64,000 nucleotides of DNA from Axinella damicornis (taxonomy: Eukaryota; Porifera; Demospongiae; Axinellida; Axinellidae), in contig OZ007507.1 in assembly GCA_963931865.1 (NCBI GenBank), positions 4,556,077-4,620,076 on the forward strand, given 5' to 3'. The notes under the pieces are model-generated. The model saw nothing but the letters and a program-made list of their open reading frames with translations, was not told where the DNA came from and did no database searches. The position numbers and the translations under genes are program-made. Within the stretch, counting starts at the first letter, position 1. Every line of letters starts with the position of its first letter. Of the stretch, positions 1-13,200 are shown piece after piece.

Positions 1-37
1 ACCATGGATAATTATAGACGTTTACTCAGTCCATGCC

Positions 38-152
38 TAGCCTCGTTCCCAGGCCTTCCACACCTCCAGCTTTTGATCGCTTCCAGTATGCAAAAACGGA
101 GGACTGGAAGCGATCAAAAGCTGTAGGTGTGGAAGGCCTGGGAACGAGGCTA
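38..152. mobile_element. Foldback MITE, TAGCCTCG family, copy 1
   Basis: Near-perfect inverted arms (TAGCCTCGTTCCCAGGCCTT...) flank a short loop. The flanks GTCCATGCC (29-37) and GTCCACGCC (153-161) are a 9 bp target-site duplication with one mismatch. Confidence 0.85.
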
Positions 153-181
153 GTCCACGCCCCCAAGACCCATGGTTTGTA

Positions 182-3100
182 ATGCACCAGTCTGTCTCAA
201 TGTTCCAGGACTCCCAGAACCCAGCCAGGAACTTGCTGTCTTGCGATGGACGGAAGTGGTTGTGTGCTACAGACAACAATTCGGGAAGGGCGGAGATCGT
301 GATTGAGCTTTCCAAGAGAACTAGGATTGCCAGCATTGCACTAGGTAGGTCCTTACTTTGTGAGGATACTGTTTTTGGGGTTTGAGATTCTGCAAGTGGT
401 GGGTGTAAGGAGCCTTCTCTGAACTGTGACCTGTACGCTTAGCATCTACATGTAGCAGCAGTAGGAGTGTTGGTCATGATGTTAGTCACTTGGTGCACGA
501 GTTGATGCTGGCTGTTGATGCCTGGATATGAAGCACCTGCTGTTACCATAGCAACTTGGTACATACCCTCATATACCTGGCCCCCACCCTTTCTTTATTA
601 GGCGGGCCGGGGCCGGGCAGGCTGCTTGGTACATAACATTGCAAGCTACTGGAAGGTATGTGTACATGTATGTGTCCCTTGACTAACTTTTTGTCTCTCC
701 CTCCCAGGCAACTTTGGTTCAGCGTTTGTTGAAGTGTTTGTGAGCGACTGCACAAGCTCAGAATTGGAGGAGTACATCACGCTGCTCCCACAGTCCACCC
801 TCATGACCGTCCCTGACTCTAGGAGAGGCAGGAACAAGACAAGGTCTATGACATACGGGAGAGACAAGTTGTCCGGGGCTGCCATTACCAAAAAATGGAA
901 CAGGGTCAAGCTCAGATGTAGACAGCCTTTCAACCTCACCGATCAGTTTGGTTTGCAGTTCATCACCATTTCTTCAGATATCACTGACTCCTCTTCCTCC
1001 GTTCTTCTCACCCCTCCACACACTCCACGGCTTCTCCTCTCTACACCCCCTTCCACTGGCACCACTCCAGAATCAGAGAATGTGATTGCGAGACACAGAA
1101 ACAGATTTCCAACTCTCCCAAACATCAAATCACCCACCATGTCCAGTGGCAAAAATGATCAAGGTAAAATGTTGACACCTAAAAGACCTCTAAGAGAGCA
1201 TGGTAATGTGAGTGAGGAAGATTTTGAATTCTCTGGTGTCGAGAAACAATCAAGACTGTTTCGGAATGCCCTGAGGGGAAAGTCCTCCGATAATTGCTCC
1301 CAGAAAGTTAATCCAATTTTGGAGAAGATTGTGTCTGAGCGAGAGAAGTATAGGAAGAGCAGCAGTGAATCGGCCATGCGGGACTCATACGAACGCAAAA
1401 AGTTGCTCAAAAAGGACTTGCCAAAGGCAGAGACAAACGTCGATTTTGCAGCAAGCTACGACAAGTCAAAGTCGAAGCACAAAGATGTTGCTGTTGCCAT
1501 GAGCAAGGTTTATGCCCATGGTAAGATTGTGCGTATATGTTTTCTCCAACTCTTGAGCTATGTTTGCTTGCGAGGTTAATTGTTCAGTGGTCATTTACTA
1601 TAGCCTCGTTCCCAGGCCTCCACCCAGATTTTATATCCACGGCTGCGAGATAAATCTGGGTGGAGGCCTGGGGACGAGGCTAGTCATTTACAGGCTGTGT
1701 AATTATATCCTAGCCTCCTTCTTGCCCTAGCATTTGTCGCTTGTTGTACTAACGGGGGGCAAGCGACAAATGCTGGGGTGAGAAGGCCTGGGAACAAGGC
1801 TAAGATACCCCAAATTCTAGTGAGTTGTCTCACACACGGAAGTGCTCATGTCTCCCTTTTTTGCTACGCTACAATTTTGTCCCCCCTTGAGCAATCTTCT
1901 AATGGTCTACAAATGAAATGGCTGACCCATGCAGACCACAATGGAGTAGCATGTTGTTACACTGTAGATGATACCCTCTTGAACTTCATGACTGCAACTT
2001 TTCTTAACTTTCTTCGTAACAGATCAGAGTTACGTTTACGTTTCAGCAGCCAGGCTGCCTCATTCCCAGGTTGTCTCCTTCCTAGTCTCGGTATCAGACT
2101 ACCATACCCAAAGGTGGACTGCAAATTGCTATGTATGCAACTGTACCCGACTCCGCCTCCCCCTTTGGGTTGGGAGTCTGGTTCTGAGACTATCTCCTTC
2201 CCTGCTTTTTGGACGCATACTTGACGTAGAGCAGGAGAGGCCTGAGGATGAGGCTAGCCATACAGATGAGTAGAGATCTGTTAGGCAATCTACTTCAATT
2301 GAATGATCAACAATTAAGTCACTGTGTTGTCTCCCTGTCACAGACAATAAATGTGAGATTGGCCAGGAACCTGAGAAAAGTTGGGGGTGGGGCAGAGGGA
2401 GAAAGCGGAGCAGGAAAACAAGCAGTGGTTCCCCTGGAGGGAAGGAGGCATGGCAGGATCTTGGGGGCTGGTTGACCAAACGCAAGAAGATCAATGGCAT
2501 GATTGACGAGTGCTGGTCCATCCTGGACAAGGCTGGTGGTGGGGAGGGCATGTGCAATTCCGGACCGACAGACTCCACTGAGTTGCATGAAGCGGTATGT
2601 TGTTAAAATTCAACCAATCAGTGGGCTGTACTTGACCCCTAGACAGGAGTAGTTACACTTAAATTGATGTTTAGTTGTAATCAGTCATGGTCTTAACCAT
2701 GTTTGAAGGCAGGCAGTTGTCCCAATTGGCCAAAATCCAACCAATCAGGGAACTACATTTGGTACATACGCAGGATGTAGCTGCCTTCCCAGGCTTGATC
2801 GCAAGTCAGTGTTCGGTGGGTGGGACTAGACTAATGACGTGCACAACCTTCGTACACACTTATTGTAGCCTCAATGTCTACTAGAGACCCTAAATAAACG
2901 TACCACACACTGGCTGAAAGAGCGCACGTGTGACGATGACAAACTAATGATTTACCTAGTGCGAATGCTGTGAGGGAGACGAGAGTTCTCAGAGCTGCCT
3001 GGTACTGCAAGCGATGAAAAGCTGGGTGGGGGCTGGGAACGAGGCTATGCAATGAAAGTAGAAAATGACCTGTGGTCTACGAGGGCTAGCTCTATAGCCT

Positions 3101-3503
3101 TATATTAGGATCCTCCCACATGGAAGAAACGAATACTGTTACTGTATGTGATGAAAACCTGGGTGGTGGCCTAGTTGCTAAGTATGCGTATTCCCATTTT
3201 CCATACATACCTACATTTTTACAGAAGGTGGACAAAGCTGGAAGTGATTCTGATAGTGATGCCACCATCATATGTGACTATAGTGATATTGATGGCGATG
3301 GTGGTGATGTGAACATTGTATGTAGCCATGACCGTATTGACAGTGCTTCTGCATCCAGTGACTCAAAGGGAGATGAGCCAGTGTTCGTGGAGTGCCCACT
3401 GTGTAATCAGTTCTTCCCCGAGTATGCGATCGAGGTGCATGCTGGCACCTGTGGAGATGCTGACTTCCACGCCAGCAGCAGGGTTCCAATTGTAGTGGAC
3501 TAG
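182..3503 (+). CDS. XNDC1: XRCC1 N-terminal-domain protein with C-terminal UBZ-like zinc finger (XNDC1-like), 5' partial
   Basis: I join four exons: about 191 (or 182)-344, 708-1520, 2344-2594 and 3225-3503 (stop TAG). Their phases agree and give about 500 residues. Exon 1 and the start of exon 2 form an XRCC1-type N-terminal beta-sandwich; the blocks GSAFVEVFV, LPQSTLMTVPDSRRG and WNRVKLRCRQPF match the XNDC1/XRCC1 family. In XRCC1 this domain binds DNA polymerase beta and nicked DNA, so a repair role is inferred. A long charged Ser/Lys-rich linker fills the rest of exon 2. Exon 3 is basic (KRSRK, TKRKK). Exon 4 has an acidic SDSDSD run and then CPLC-x11-H-x3-C (CPLCNQFFPEY...H...C), which resembles a Rad18/UBZ4 ubiquitin-binding finger. 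The family's first ten or so residues are missing, so an upstream exon probably lies outside the window. The ATG at 182 is possible but not favoured. The polyadenylation site is uncertain. Confidence 0.8.
1601..1682. mobile_element. Foldback MITE, TAGCCTCG family, copy 2
   Basis: 82 bp hairpin just after exon 2 of the XNDC1-like gene. GTCATTTAC at 1590-1598 is repeated at 1683-1691, a 9 bp duplication with an extra TA on the left. Confidence 0.85.
1711..1802. mobile_element. Foldback MITE, TAGCCTCG family, copy 3 (diverged arms)
   Basis: The arms carry CAGCATTTGTCGCTTG-type sequence shared with the copies at about 60929 and 62595, so these form a subfamily. One arm is more mutated and no clear target duplication remains. 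Confidence 0.65.
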
Positions 3504-3744
3504 AACAGCAGCGTACTGATCCTATTTTATCACCAGTCATTCTTGATTTTGCATTTGTAAGCTAGTAACATCAGTATCCACTTGAGGGAACTTGCTTTCC
3601 CTAAGCTTCATGAAAAGAGAGAAGTTGGGTGGCTTAAAATAATCAACGTTGTATAGCACTGTTGATTTATGACAGAAACACACTAAAAAAATACTTCAAT
3701 TGTGTGGATATGTGAATGTTGAGTGGTTGAGGTATGCGTGTCGT

Positions 3745-6700
3745 TTATCTTCCACAGCAATCTTTAGCTCTCCTTCTTCTCTTCTTTGTTGGGTCAGGCT
3801 GAGCACGTACCTCTACAATAAAGGAGAATGGAACACTGCATGTATGGTCTCGTTCCCAGACGCTCCCCGAAAAGCGGAAAGAGGGTCTGGTGTTCTGAGT
3901 GTCATTTTCTTGTCTCATGGGGCGGGGCCATACCGTAGGCTGTCTCCCGGATTGCTATACGTCATTCACGTTCTACCATCTGATTCAAGCTCTCAAATCC
4001 AAAGCACATCCCTGTTAGTGTGGGAGGGTTTGGGCACGAGACTAGTGCTTGTGTTAGTGTTATGGTCTCATTCCCAGACTATATTTAAGAATGGGGTCTG
4101 AGAATGATGTCACAACAGAGTATTATGACAATGCATAATCACTTATATTATAGCTATGGTGTCCTGTACGCAAGAGTTCATGTAGCATGAAAATATTGTA
4201 GTGTAACAACGTACTGATGAGTGTGGAGGTTCTAGCAATCTGTCCGTTGCTTGGAACCAGAGAGGCTTCAATCTCCTTCATCATGACACTCTCAAACGCT
4301 GTGGTTGCTATCCTTGTAAACAACTCCTCCACGTTATCTCCTACAAATGACACAGAGATACATTTATACCAACCATCCAGTTCACATATCATTGTTGATG
4401 CTATGAATTCATTAATAATTATCTTTTACCACCCACAGATTATGGAGGTCAGTTTTTTGCTAGTAGTTTACTTAAACATACCCTAGATAAGGTTCCCATC
4501 AGTTTTCATGCTCAAAACTTCACACAGAACTGCACACAGCCATGCTTTCCACATTCGTGATTCTGACCACACCCACTCGTTGACGTGTACGTGATCAAGA
4601 TGCTCGGGCGATGGTAACTCACTCTAGCAGAAAAACCAGCCTGGAATTCGAGGCTCTGCAAGGTGAGACCACTGTTTTCTAGGCCCATTTAAAACCCGAG
4701 AAATGCCCTACCCGGCTCCAACCAAGGGCTGTTCAAAGCTGAGCCCAGACACGGCCATGCTGTTTGCACCCTTCGGGTGCACCCACCCACCTCCCCCTGC
4801 CCCGCCCTTTCTGCTGATGCAGAGCCTATCTCCCAAGGACATTGCCAGATGTGAAGCTGTGAAAGTCTCATGACGCCATATGATGTCATTGGGTGGGAAA
4901 GGGTTAAAGCATATCTGCCTCCTTCCTTTCCAGATAATGAGAGCCAAAAGTGAAGGTTAGCTTCTGCCAGAATGTCATTTCTGGCGGCCCTCAACTTCAC
5001 ACTAAACAGTAAATAGGGTGGGCTACTGTTAGCCTCATTCCCAGGCCTACTCAACGATCTGTCCGTAATACATGGAAGCAGCTGAGCAGTATTTTCTCTG
5101 GTCTCCCACTTCCATGTATTGTTCTCAACGCACACTAAAGAACAGGGAACGGTGTAGGCCTCCTGGGAACGAGGTTAGTAGGATGTCATGATATGTTACT
5201 AGTGGCCTGTGTTTATCTAGTAATCCGTACGTGATCTGAACCCAATATGGTCTACTGGCTCATGCATGCAGGGCGAGTCAATAGTACCACCAGTGACACG
5301 ATACTCATGATTCGTGCATGCAGGGCGAGTCAATAACACTACCAGTTTCTGACCCCCAGACACAGACTCTCTTGTGCGGGGCCCCCACACAAGAGCCTCA
5401 ACAGACATGTTAGTCGCCACTCCATCACTTCAGGTTTTGATTGTGTAGTACATGCAACAACAATGCAGTTTCTGGGTTTTGAAGGTAAATTGCGTTATTG
5501 CATGTGTAACACTTTTCACACACTAAACAGACTCCGATTATCAATCAAAACTCAGCCTATGGTATAGCACAGTGTGACTCAATCTAGCCGCTAGCCCCTC
5601 TCCGCCCGGCCGGTCAAGAGAGGGGCTAGTGGCTAGACTAAGTGTGACTCTGTGTGTTTGTACGTAAGCTACCTGTTCGTGAAGAGGTGTGCCAGTATTC
5701 AGCATTGTACTGATCAGCAAGACGCAGCGCATCCTTCTCTTTAACCTCGTACAGAGTATCAGACTGGGTGATGAGAGGAGTCATTGTCAAACAAAATAAT
5801 TCGTATCACAAATAGTTTTGGCCTTTACTACACATATCCAGCTCATAGCCAGTGTCTTGCCTCCTAGCCAAGCATGCACAGGAGGAATAGTATAATTACG
5901 AATGAGGCTGATGCTTGCTACATACGAGCGACTCACCACCAAATCTCTCTTGCAAGCAACGAGAAAGACATCAAAATCTGAGACGCAGTATTCCTGTGCT
6001 TCTCTTAGCCACTCACTGCAGGAGCAGAGCAGCAATGACCACCCGTTGGCAACATGGTACACATGCAATGCTGCTCTAGAGGCAGTCTCATTCCCAGGCC
6101 TTTATACTTTCCATCCTCCTATGATGTTGTAGACTGTTACATACTGGGCAAACTTGAAAGAGTCAGAGGGTGGCACTGTTATGTTGTATTAACGCAACAA
6201 CAGCTGTTTCAGACCAACAATTGTGATATACTTCGAGCCTGGGGATGAGGCCTAGAGGGGGGTGAGGGATATCTCTGAGCCTGGAAATGAGGGGGTGAGG
6301 GATATCTCTGAGCCTGGGAATGAGACCTAGAGGGGAGTGAGGGATATCTCTGAGCCTGGAAATGAGGCCTAGAAGGGGGTGAGGGACATCTCTGCATCGG
6401 AATGAGGCCTAGAGGCGGGTGAGGGATATCTTACATTGTTCTGTGTAGCGACTCATCGTTGGTCAGATCAAACGCTAGAACTACAACTGCAGGGACAGAA
6501 GGAAACGAAGACTGGGCTCACAGGAAATACATTCATACCACTTGTTATCTTCACAACATAGTCATCATCTAGCTGTGCCATGTGTGTATTGGTACACTTT
6601 GCAATCGTTCATGAGTATGTTTTTGATTCTGACCATGTGCTCCTCTGAAGTAAGCTGTCGTTACTCCTCTGAACCGCTCTGCACCTGCTGTATCCCATCT

Positions 6701-9700
6701 AGTGTATGGGTGTGTGTGTGAGGGGGGGGGGGGGGTGGGGGGGGGGGGGTGCATGTGTGTGCATGTGTGTGTGCATGTGTGTGTATGCATGTGTGGGGGT
6801 GTGATGTGTGTGTGTGTGTGTGCATATACATAATTATGAGTGTGTGTGAGGTATGTGTGTGAGTTGGATGAGAGAGTGTGAGTGTGTGTGAGGTACATAT
6901 GCATGTGGGTGTGTATATGAATGAATGTGTGTGTGTGAGTTGGATGAGAGAGTAGCATATAATATTTGTGAATGTGTCTGTGGTGAGTGTGTGTAGTGAC
7001 TGCATGGTATGAATGTGTATGTATGGTCATATGGATTGAGACTGCTTTGGTTACAAAACTTGAGTCATGCATGAAGTAGTTACGTACGTACTTAAGAAAC
7101 TCTACTGCACTGAACTTTGCCACTACATACGATATGCAGCAGAGACATGCATCTGAGCTAGCATATACAATCACTCCATAAGCCACACACAAGTACTATA
7201 CCACCCACACATTCCTTGCATGCAATCTGTGACTCCTATCCCCCACAATGGGCTCTGGTGGTATTGTGCAAGCTGTTATAGAGAAACGTAATCAACTGGT
7301 TGTGGTCAACGAGAATTCTTATTACATCAAACAACTGTACCACGAAGATAAACGTTACCAAGTACAGGCGGGTTTGAGTGTTAATTACACAGCAAGGAGT
7401 ATAATGGAACTACATGTACAAGTATATAGTCAGTGTTATGAGCTGTTTTAGTGAACAAACCGGTGTGGTCAACGAGCATTCTTGTTACATCAAACAACTG
7501 TACCACGAAGATAAACGTTACCAAGTACAGGCGGGTTTGAGTGTTAATTACACAGCAAGGAGTAATGGAACTACATGTACAAGTATATAGTCAGTGTTAT
7601 GAGCTGTTTTAGTGAACAAACCGGTGTGGTCAACGAGCATTCTTGTTACATCAAACAACTGTACCACGAAGATAAACGTTACCAAGTACAGGCGGGTTTG
7701 AGTGTTAATTACACAGCAAGGAGTAATGGAACTACATGTACAAGTATATAGTCAGTGTTATGAGCTGTTTTAGTGAACAAACCGGTGTGGTCAACGAGCA
7801 TTCTTGTTACATCAAACAACTGTACCACAAAGATACAACGTTACCCAGGCAAATGCTCAATGGGTTTGAGTGCTACAGCAAGGAGTTATGCAACCCCATG
7901 TACAGTGTTATGAGCTGTTTAACTTTTAGTGAACTGGAGGTTGGTCAAAGAGCATTCTTGTCGCATTGTACCGAACATCACAAGTAGAGACACATGGCTT
8001 ACACAGAGCTACCCATATGAACTGAATTCATTTCAGTGTCACTAGATGATAATGGTAAGGCTGTGGAGCTTAGCTTCATGCAAGCCATGTGTCTCTCTTT
8101 GTGGTACAGTTGTTTAATGCGACAAGAATGCTTGTTGTTCACTAAACAGCTCATAAATTTAAGGCATTTCACTTGCTGCCCAAGTGAAGCCTGGAAACGA
8201 GGCCAGAGCTGGGGTAGAACATTAATGATAGGTGCTCTAGGGCCATGCTGATTCTGTTGGTATTGTAGTAGTCTGCATGGAACACATTGGCTATTATAGG
8301 CATTCCGACCCAAAATTTTTTCTCACAGCTTTGGACAAAAACTGGGAAGGAAAGCCTAGGAGGGTTTTGCATGAGGTGACGTCACCTCTACCGGATTCAA
8401 AGGTAACAACAACAGCATGGAACGCTAGTTGTTTGTGATATTGTCACGCACGTGTTTTGGGAACCAGGAGGATGAGGATACATCCAGGAGGACACGCAGA
8501 GCTAGCTTTTAGTGATGTCACAGTGGCATCATCTCACATGTGAAATCCTCCTAGGATTCCCTTCTGGGCACGAGGCTAATTCCAAATGGTCCTACACTAA
8601 GAAGAACGGCACCGTGGCTGATCGATATCAAGCACCTCCCCCACTGTTACACCCACCCAGTTTGGATTTCAAGACATTATTGGAAGCAAACTGAGCCACT
8701 GCTCTGCTTTCCTTTGAAGTGTACACCACACACTACCTTGCACCTCGCTGGGTGGGCACTGACGCGTGATTGCAAATCATTTGTTTGAGACTTGTAAACA
8801 GATGGCATTACAGCCAGGCATTTCACTGGCACTGTCACTTCGATTACACAACAACTAGAAGTAGCCACTCTTACATCCTCACGATAATTATTGTAACCTC
8901 ATTCCCAGGCTTCCTCCAACCTAAACGAAAATTGGAAGAGATTCTTACAGCTTCGTAAGCTGTGTGGAGGCCAGTGAATGAGGCTATCACAATCGTACAA
9001 TTGGTACAAGACTCTGCCATGTGCTTCTGGTCCCAACCATCCCTTGAATTGCCCCCAGGTGCACAAAATGCAAGTGGAATGTCAACCATCTTGTTTGAAA
9101 AGGGTTACACAAACAAATGGACACTTGGGACCACTGGCTCCTCCAAAGGAGGGTATAGCATGTGTTCCCACTTCTTTCCTGGTCTAATTTCCTTTTATGC
9201 CATCATTGAGCTGCATTAATTACATGTATTAGGCTGTCATGGACCAGTTTGTTAGTTTAACCATTGGTTAAAGTTACACGGAGAGGTATGAAGGTCGGGG
9301 GTGGAGCCAGGACGACATATGAGCACTGGGAGTTGGGCATAGTAAATGTAGTCGGCGGAATTATTCCACAAGCCTGCAGCTGCATTACTTGCACCATAGT
9401 TACAGCATGCATACCAGTTTGCAACTTGCAACCCTCAACGCTTTTGGTCTCAGCTCCCACCCACCCCTTTAGGCAACCACTCATCTAGCTGGTGTGTTTT
9501 TTGGTTGTTCTCTCCATCGGCCATGGCAGACTCTGTCATGCACTGCTGCTGCTAAGGTTACCGGTCAACGTGATTTGAGCCAGGGGACTGAGCAGTTCTG
9601 CGACATCCGACCCCCCATGCTAGTTAGGCATGGAGACCACGGGGTTTACAGGGGTGAAAATTGTGATTGCTGTCAGATGCAAGGTAGCATCAGTCCTGGC

Positions 9701-10061
9701 TCAGCCGCCAACCTATGTGTGCTCAGAATTCAGTGTAGCTATACGCTAGTGAGTTGCATTGGGAATGCTGTATCACTTGACTAGTGTTAAATGGCGATAT
9801 ACTTACTTCCAGCAGAGCTCCCATGGTGGGGCATGCCCCCAGACCCCCTAGTAGGATGTACTGTGCATGCCAATGTACTAGCTTGATAGAATTTTCCGTG
9901 CCAGCTGCTTCGCAGCCTCTGTCTGCAGAGGCTCATAGTGTGACCTTCAATAGTACAGTATATCTTGCTGCTTGCCTGACCATATAGATGCTTCCGTTGC
10001 CCCTGACAGTGTTGATCAACTACATGCAAGTGTGAAGAAACACTGGTGCAGGGTTTCTTTT

Positions 10062-10101
<40 letters not shown>

Positions 10102-10177
10102 TGAAAATGTTTTGCCCCCCTTAGAGATTCAAACCCCCTAAATGGCACATTGCCGTGCACTGTTCAGTCCCCCCCCC

Positions 10178-10220
<43 letters not shown>

Positions 10221-13200
10221 AAAAACTTTTTCTTTGCTCTGTTCCCCCGTAATATTTTCTGAAATACACCCTGCGCTGGTGTCTCACGTACATTTGCATG
10301 TGGAAGGGCACTCCCAGGATCTGGTACTTCTCCACCTCAAAATCCACTCCAATGGTCGTCTTGTAGTTGCGCTCAAATATGTCCCGGCAGTATCTGCATA
10401 AAGGAAGATGACATCATACATATTACTTGCCTGTTACAGTTCACTGACAAGATTACATACATAAGACGACATCATACGTAACACGGCCACGAGTTCTGTC
10501 AAGGTTACACTGATATACCAATACACCTTATTATGGAACCATCTATTGTAAGTGTGCATTCTCTCTTTGACCATGACGACAATAGACATCTCTTGTAAGG
10601 TCAGCACACACACAGTATGCGAGCTTCATCACTGCCAAAATTGGCAGGAATATCCCCATGTTAGGCACTGTACCATTGATAGCATGGTGCGAGTGCTATT
10701 TTGGTGGTAACAGTGTCGTGCAGATAATCGTATGAGTAGCCTCATTCCCACACTGCCTGGGAACGAGGCTAGTGTTACACCCCATTACACCAAAGGGTAG
10801 AACAGTTCTTTCTTGAGTCAACACACATAAACTGCACAGAGCAGTGAGGTAGTGCTGTTCCATGCAGAAGGGATTAGTAAGGGTTTTTACTACCCAACTA
10901 GCACTCTGCACCATGCTAATAATATGACTATGCACCGTTCGTCTTTCATTGCAGCATTGAGTTCAGCTACTCCCTCGGAATTGAGTGGGTGCGGTAATCA
11001 CACGAACACCTCCATTTCTTGGCCCCAGTGTGTGTTGATATCTCAGGTTTCAGGTGTTCAATGAGCATGTAGTCTTCGTTGATGAGATGGAGTTTATGCC
11101 TGCTGCAGTGTGAGTGGGTGATACAAAGTCGAACAACTCTTTGCCAAGAAAGTTTGCTAAAGCGATAATTCTTGCACGATTCCGTGGACCTCAGCTGCTA
11201 GAACATGCAACAGAAAACAGACCAATAAGTGTTGCAAGTCACACGTACGTTGCCAGCGTAGGTATTAACAAATCACATCACTAGTCTCGTTCCCAGACCC
11301 GGGTCTGGGAATGAGACTATCACATTGCTATTATGAAGTACAGCTGTATGTATAGCTGTACTTCATACGGCTATAGTAGTACTCTGGGTCAATGGAGAAT
11401 TGTATGTGAACTATTCATAGTATGCCAGCTGGAGGTGCAATGATTTGAAAGTCACATGCAGGTGTGTAGACTCAGTCCCTCGGTCTTCACCTACAGGTGT
11501 AGGCTAATTGCCACCGAGGAATGTCAACCATCCCGTTTGAGGCAGGGCTACACAAACAAGTGGACACCTGGGGATTGAGGCTCTCCCTTGCCTGTGCAAA
11601 CACCACAGGGTAGGCTGTGTAAGATGCATCGTTGCTTGCAATCTATAACCATGGCAACAAATCATAAACGTATCCTTCAAAGCTCATCACCTGAAGTGTT
11701 AAATTTGGTTCCAGCCAAGAAAGAGGCCTCTCCTAACACAACAATTGTAATTTACTTAATTGGAACGACCCGTAAGCTGCCTGCCTATATACAGATGGTC
11801 TTTGAACGAGGCTAGTAAGTAAGTATGTGCTGGTGCATGTAGTCAGAGTCTGCCTACATGCAGAGACGTGGGCCATGATTCACTGGCTACCAGGATTGCG
11901 GTTTCCACTCGAACAACTATTGTAACTTAAAGAGTTCCATCTTCAGTTTACGCTAAATGTCTACGTGTGACGTCTGTGTTTCAGTCTATAAACACAGCAA
12001 AAGTTTAGGATTTGGATCAGCTTTTTGTTTCCAGATCCAGGCGATCCAGAAATTAACCTCATCTCTGAGCTTCCCTTGCACACTACTGACTGTGGAACAA
12101 AAGTCTCAGGCTTGAATCCCACCTGATACTTCACAGGTAAAGTGGTTACGTACCCCTCCTCCCCTCAGGAGACCAGCCATTTGGTTGAAAGGCTTTGGAA
12201 GTAACTTAAAACACGATGTGAGGACATTTTCAGTGTACCACTGGGTAGTCTTGTACACAGATGATGTGGTAAGAATGTTGTCCAGAAATCGTGACAGCCT
12301 TTCACTTTGTACATGGCTCAGGCCACATGGGGCCATTTGTCTTTGAGATGGTTGTGAGAAATTTTGAAGAGGAAACAGCTTGCAGGTGAGTATAGCTCTT
12401 CCTCGACGGAGGAAGGAGGAAGAACACTCCTCCATTCCTCCACACGACACAATTAACACTGTTGGCAGTCCACAAATAAGAAAATTGTTGGTTGTCGAAG
12501 AGCTATACCACCTTTGCATTAGACGTTCTCTCCATGTTGAAGTAGACAACATTCAGCAAAAAAAACACGATCAATCATGAGTGATTAATAACTACTAATA
12601 ACAAGCAATGATAGGGCTTTTGGTTCCTATCTAGATGCTGAATGCCAGCTTGTGATTGGGTCAAATTGTTGCCAGGTACTGTCCACTACCAAACAGTGGC
12701 TAAATAGTGCGGCACGACAAACAGGATAGATGGCAGACAGCAGACACATGAATAATGGACTCTGTGCTGATCCATTGGTCAATATATATATATATGCAGC
12801 CATGACCTCAGCACTCTGGTTGTCTATGCCGACAGGTTGGTCAATACAGCCACGGCCTTTGCACTCTGGTGAAACGTAATACTTACACATAATTGGAGGT
12901 TGTCTTCAGTAAAATGAGTTGTTTCTAGCAGCTGCCATGTGGTTAAGCGATTGGACAGTGACAAGATTAGTCACTGTTCACTACTCTGTGTAATACGCCT
13001 CATTTAGTACTACCACCAAAGGAAATAGCAACTTGAATGTCAAAACAAGATGCAGATTTGTATGAACAGTGACACTTCTGCAAGCTATGCAAATACACTC
13101 TCTCTCCTCATCCCAAACACACACACACAGATATACACACATAGCACACCCACACCCACACATACATACACCACAGATATAATAGCACACACACACACAT

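Noticed and set aside
1521..1579. Extension of XNDC1-like exon 2 to the stop at 1579
   Set aside because: A consensus donor (CATG|GTAAGA) at 1521 and an in-phase exon at 2344 explain the end better.
4123..4214. Rab C-terminus ending in HHSYNISDYALS
   Set aside because: This has no prenylation cysteines. The donor GTACGT at 4214 and the exon 3745-3812 give a proper DCCGR tail in phase.
6569..7192. 207-codon minus-strand frame rich in His/Thr
   Set aside because: Only 6634-6698 is a real Rab exon; the rest translates the (TG)n repeat.
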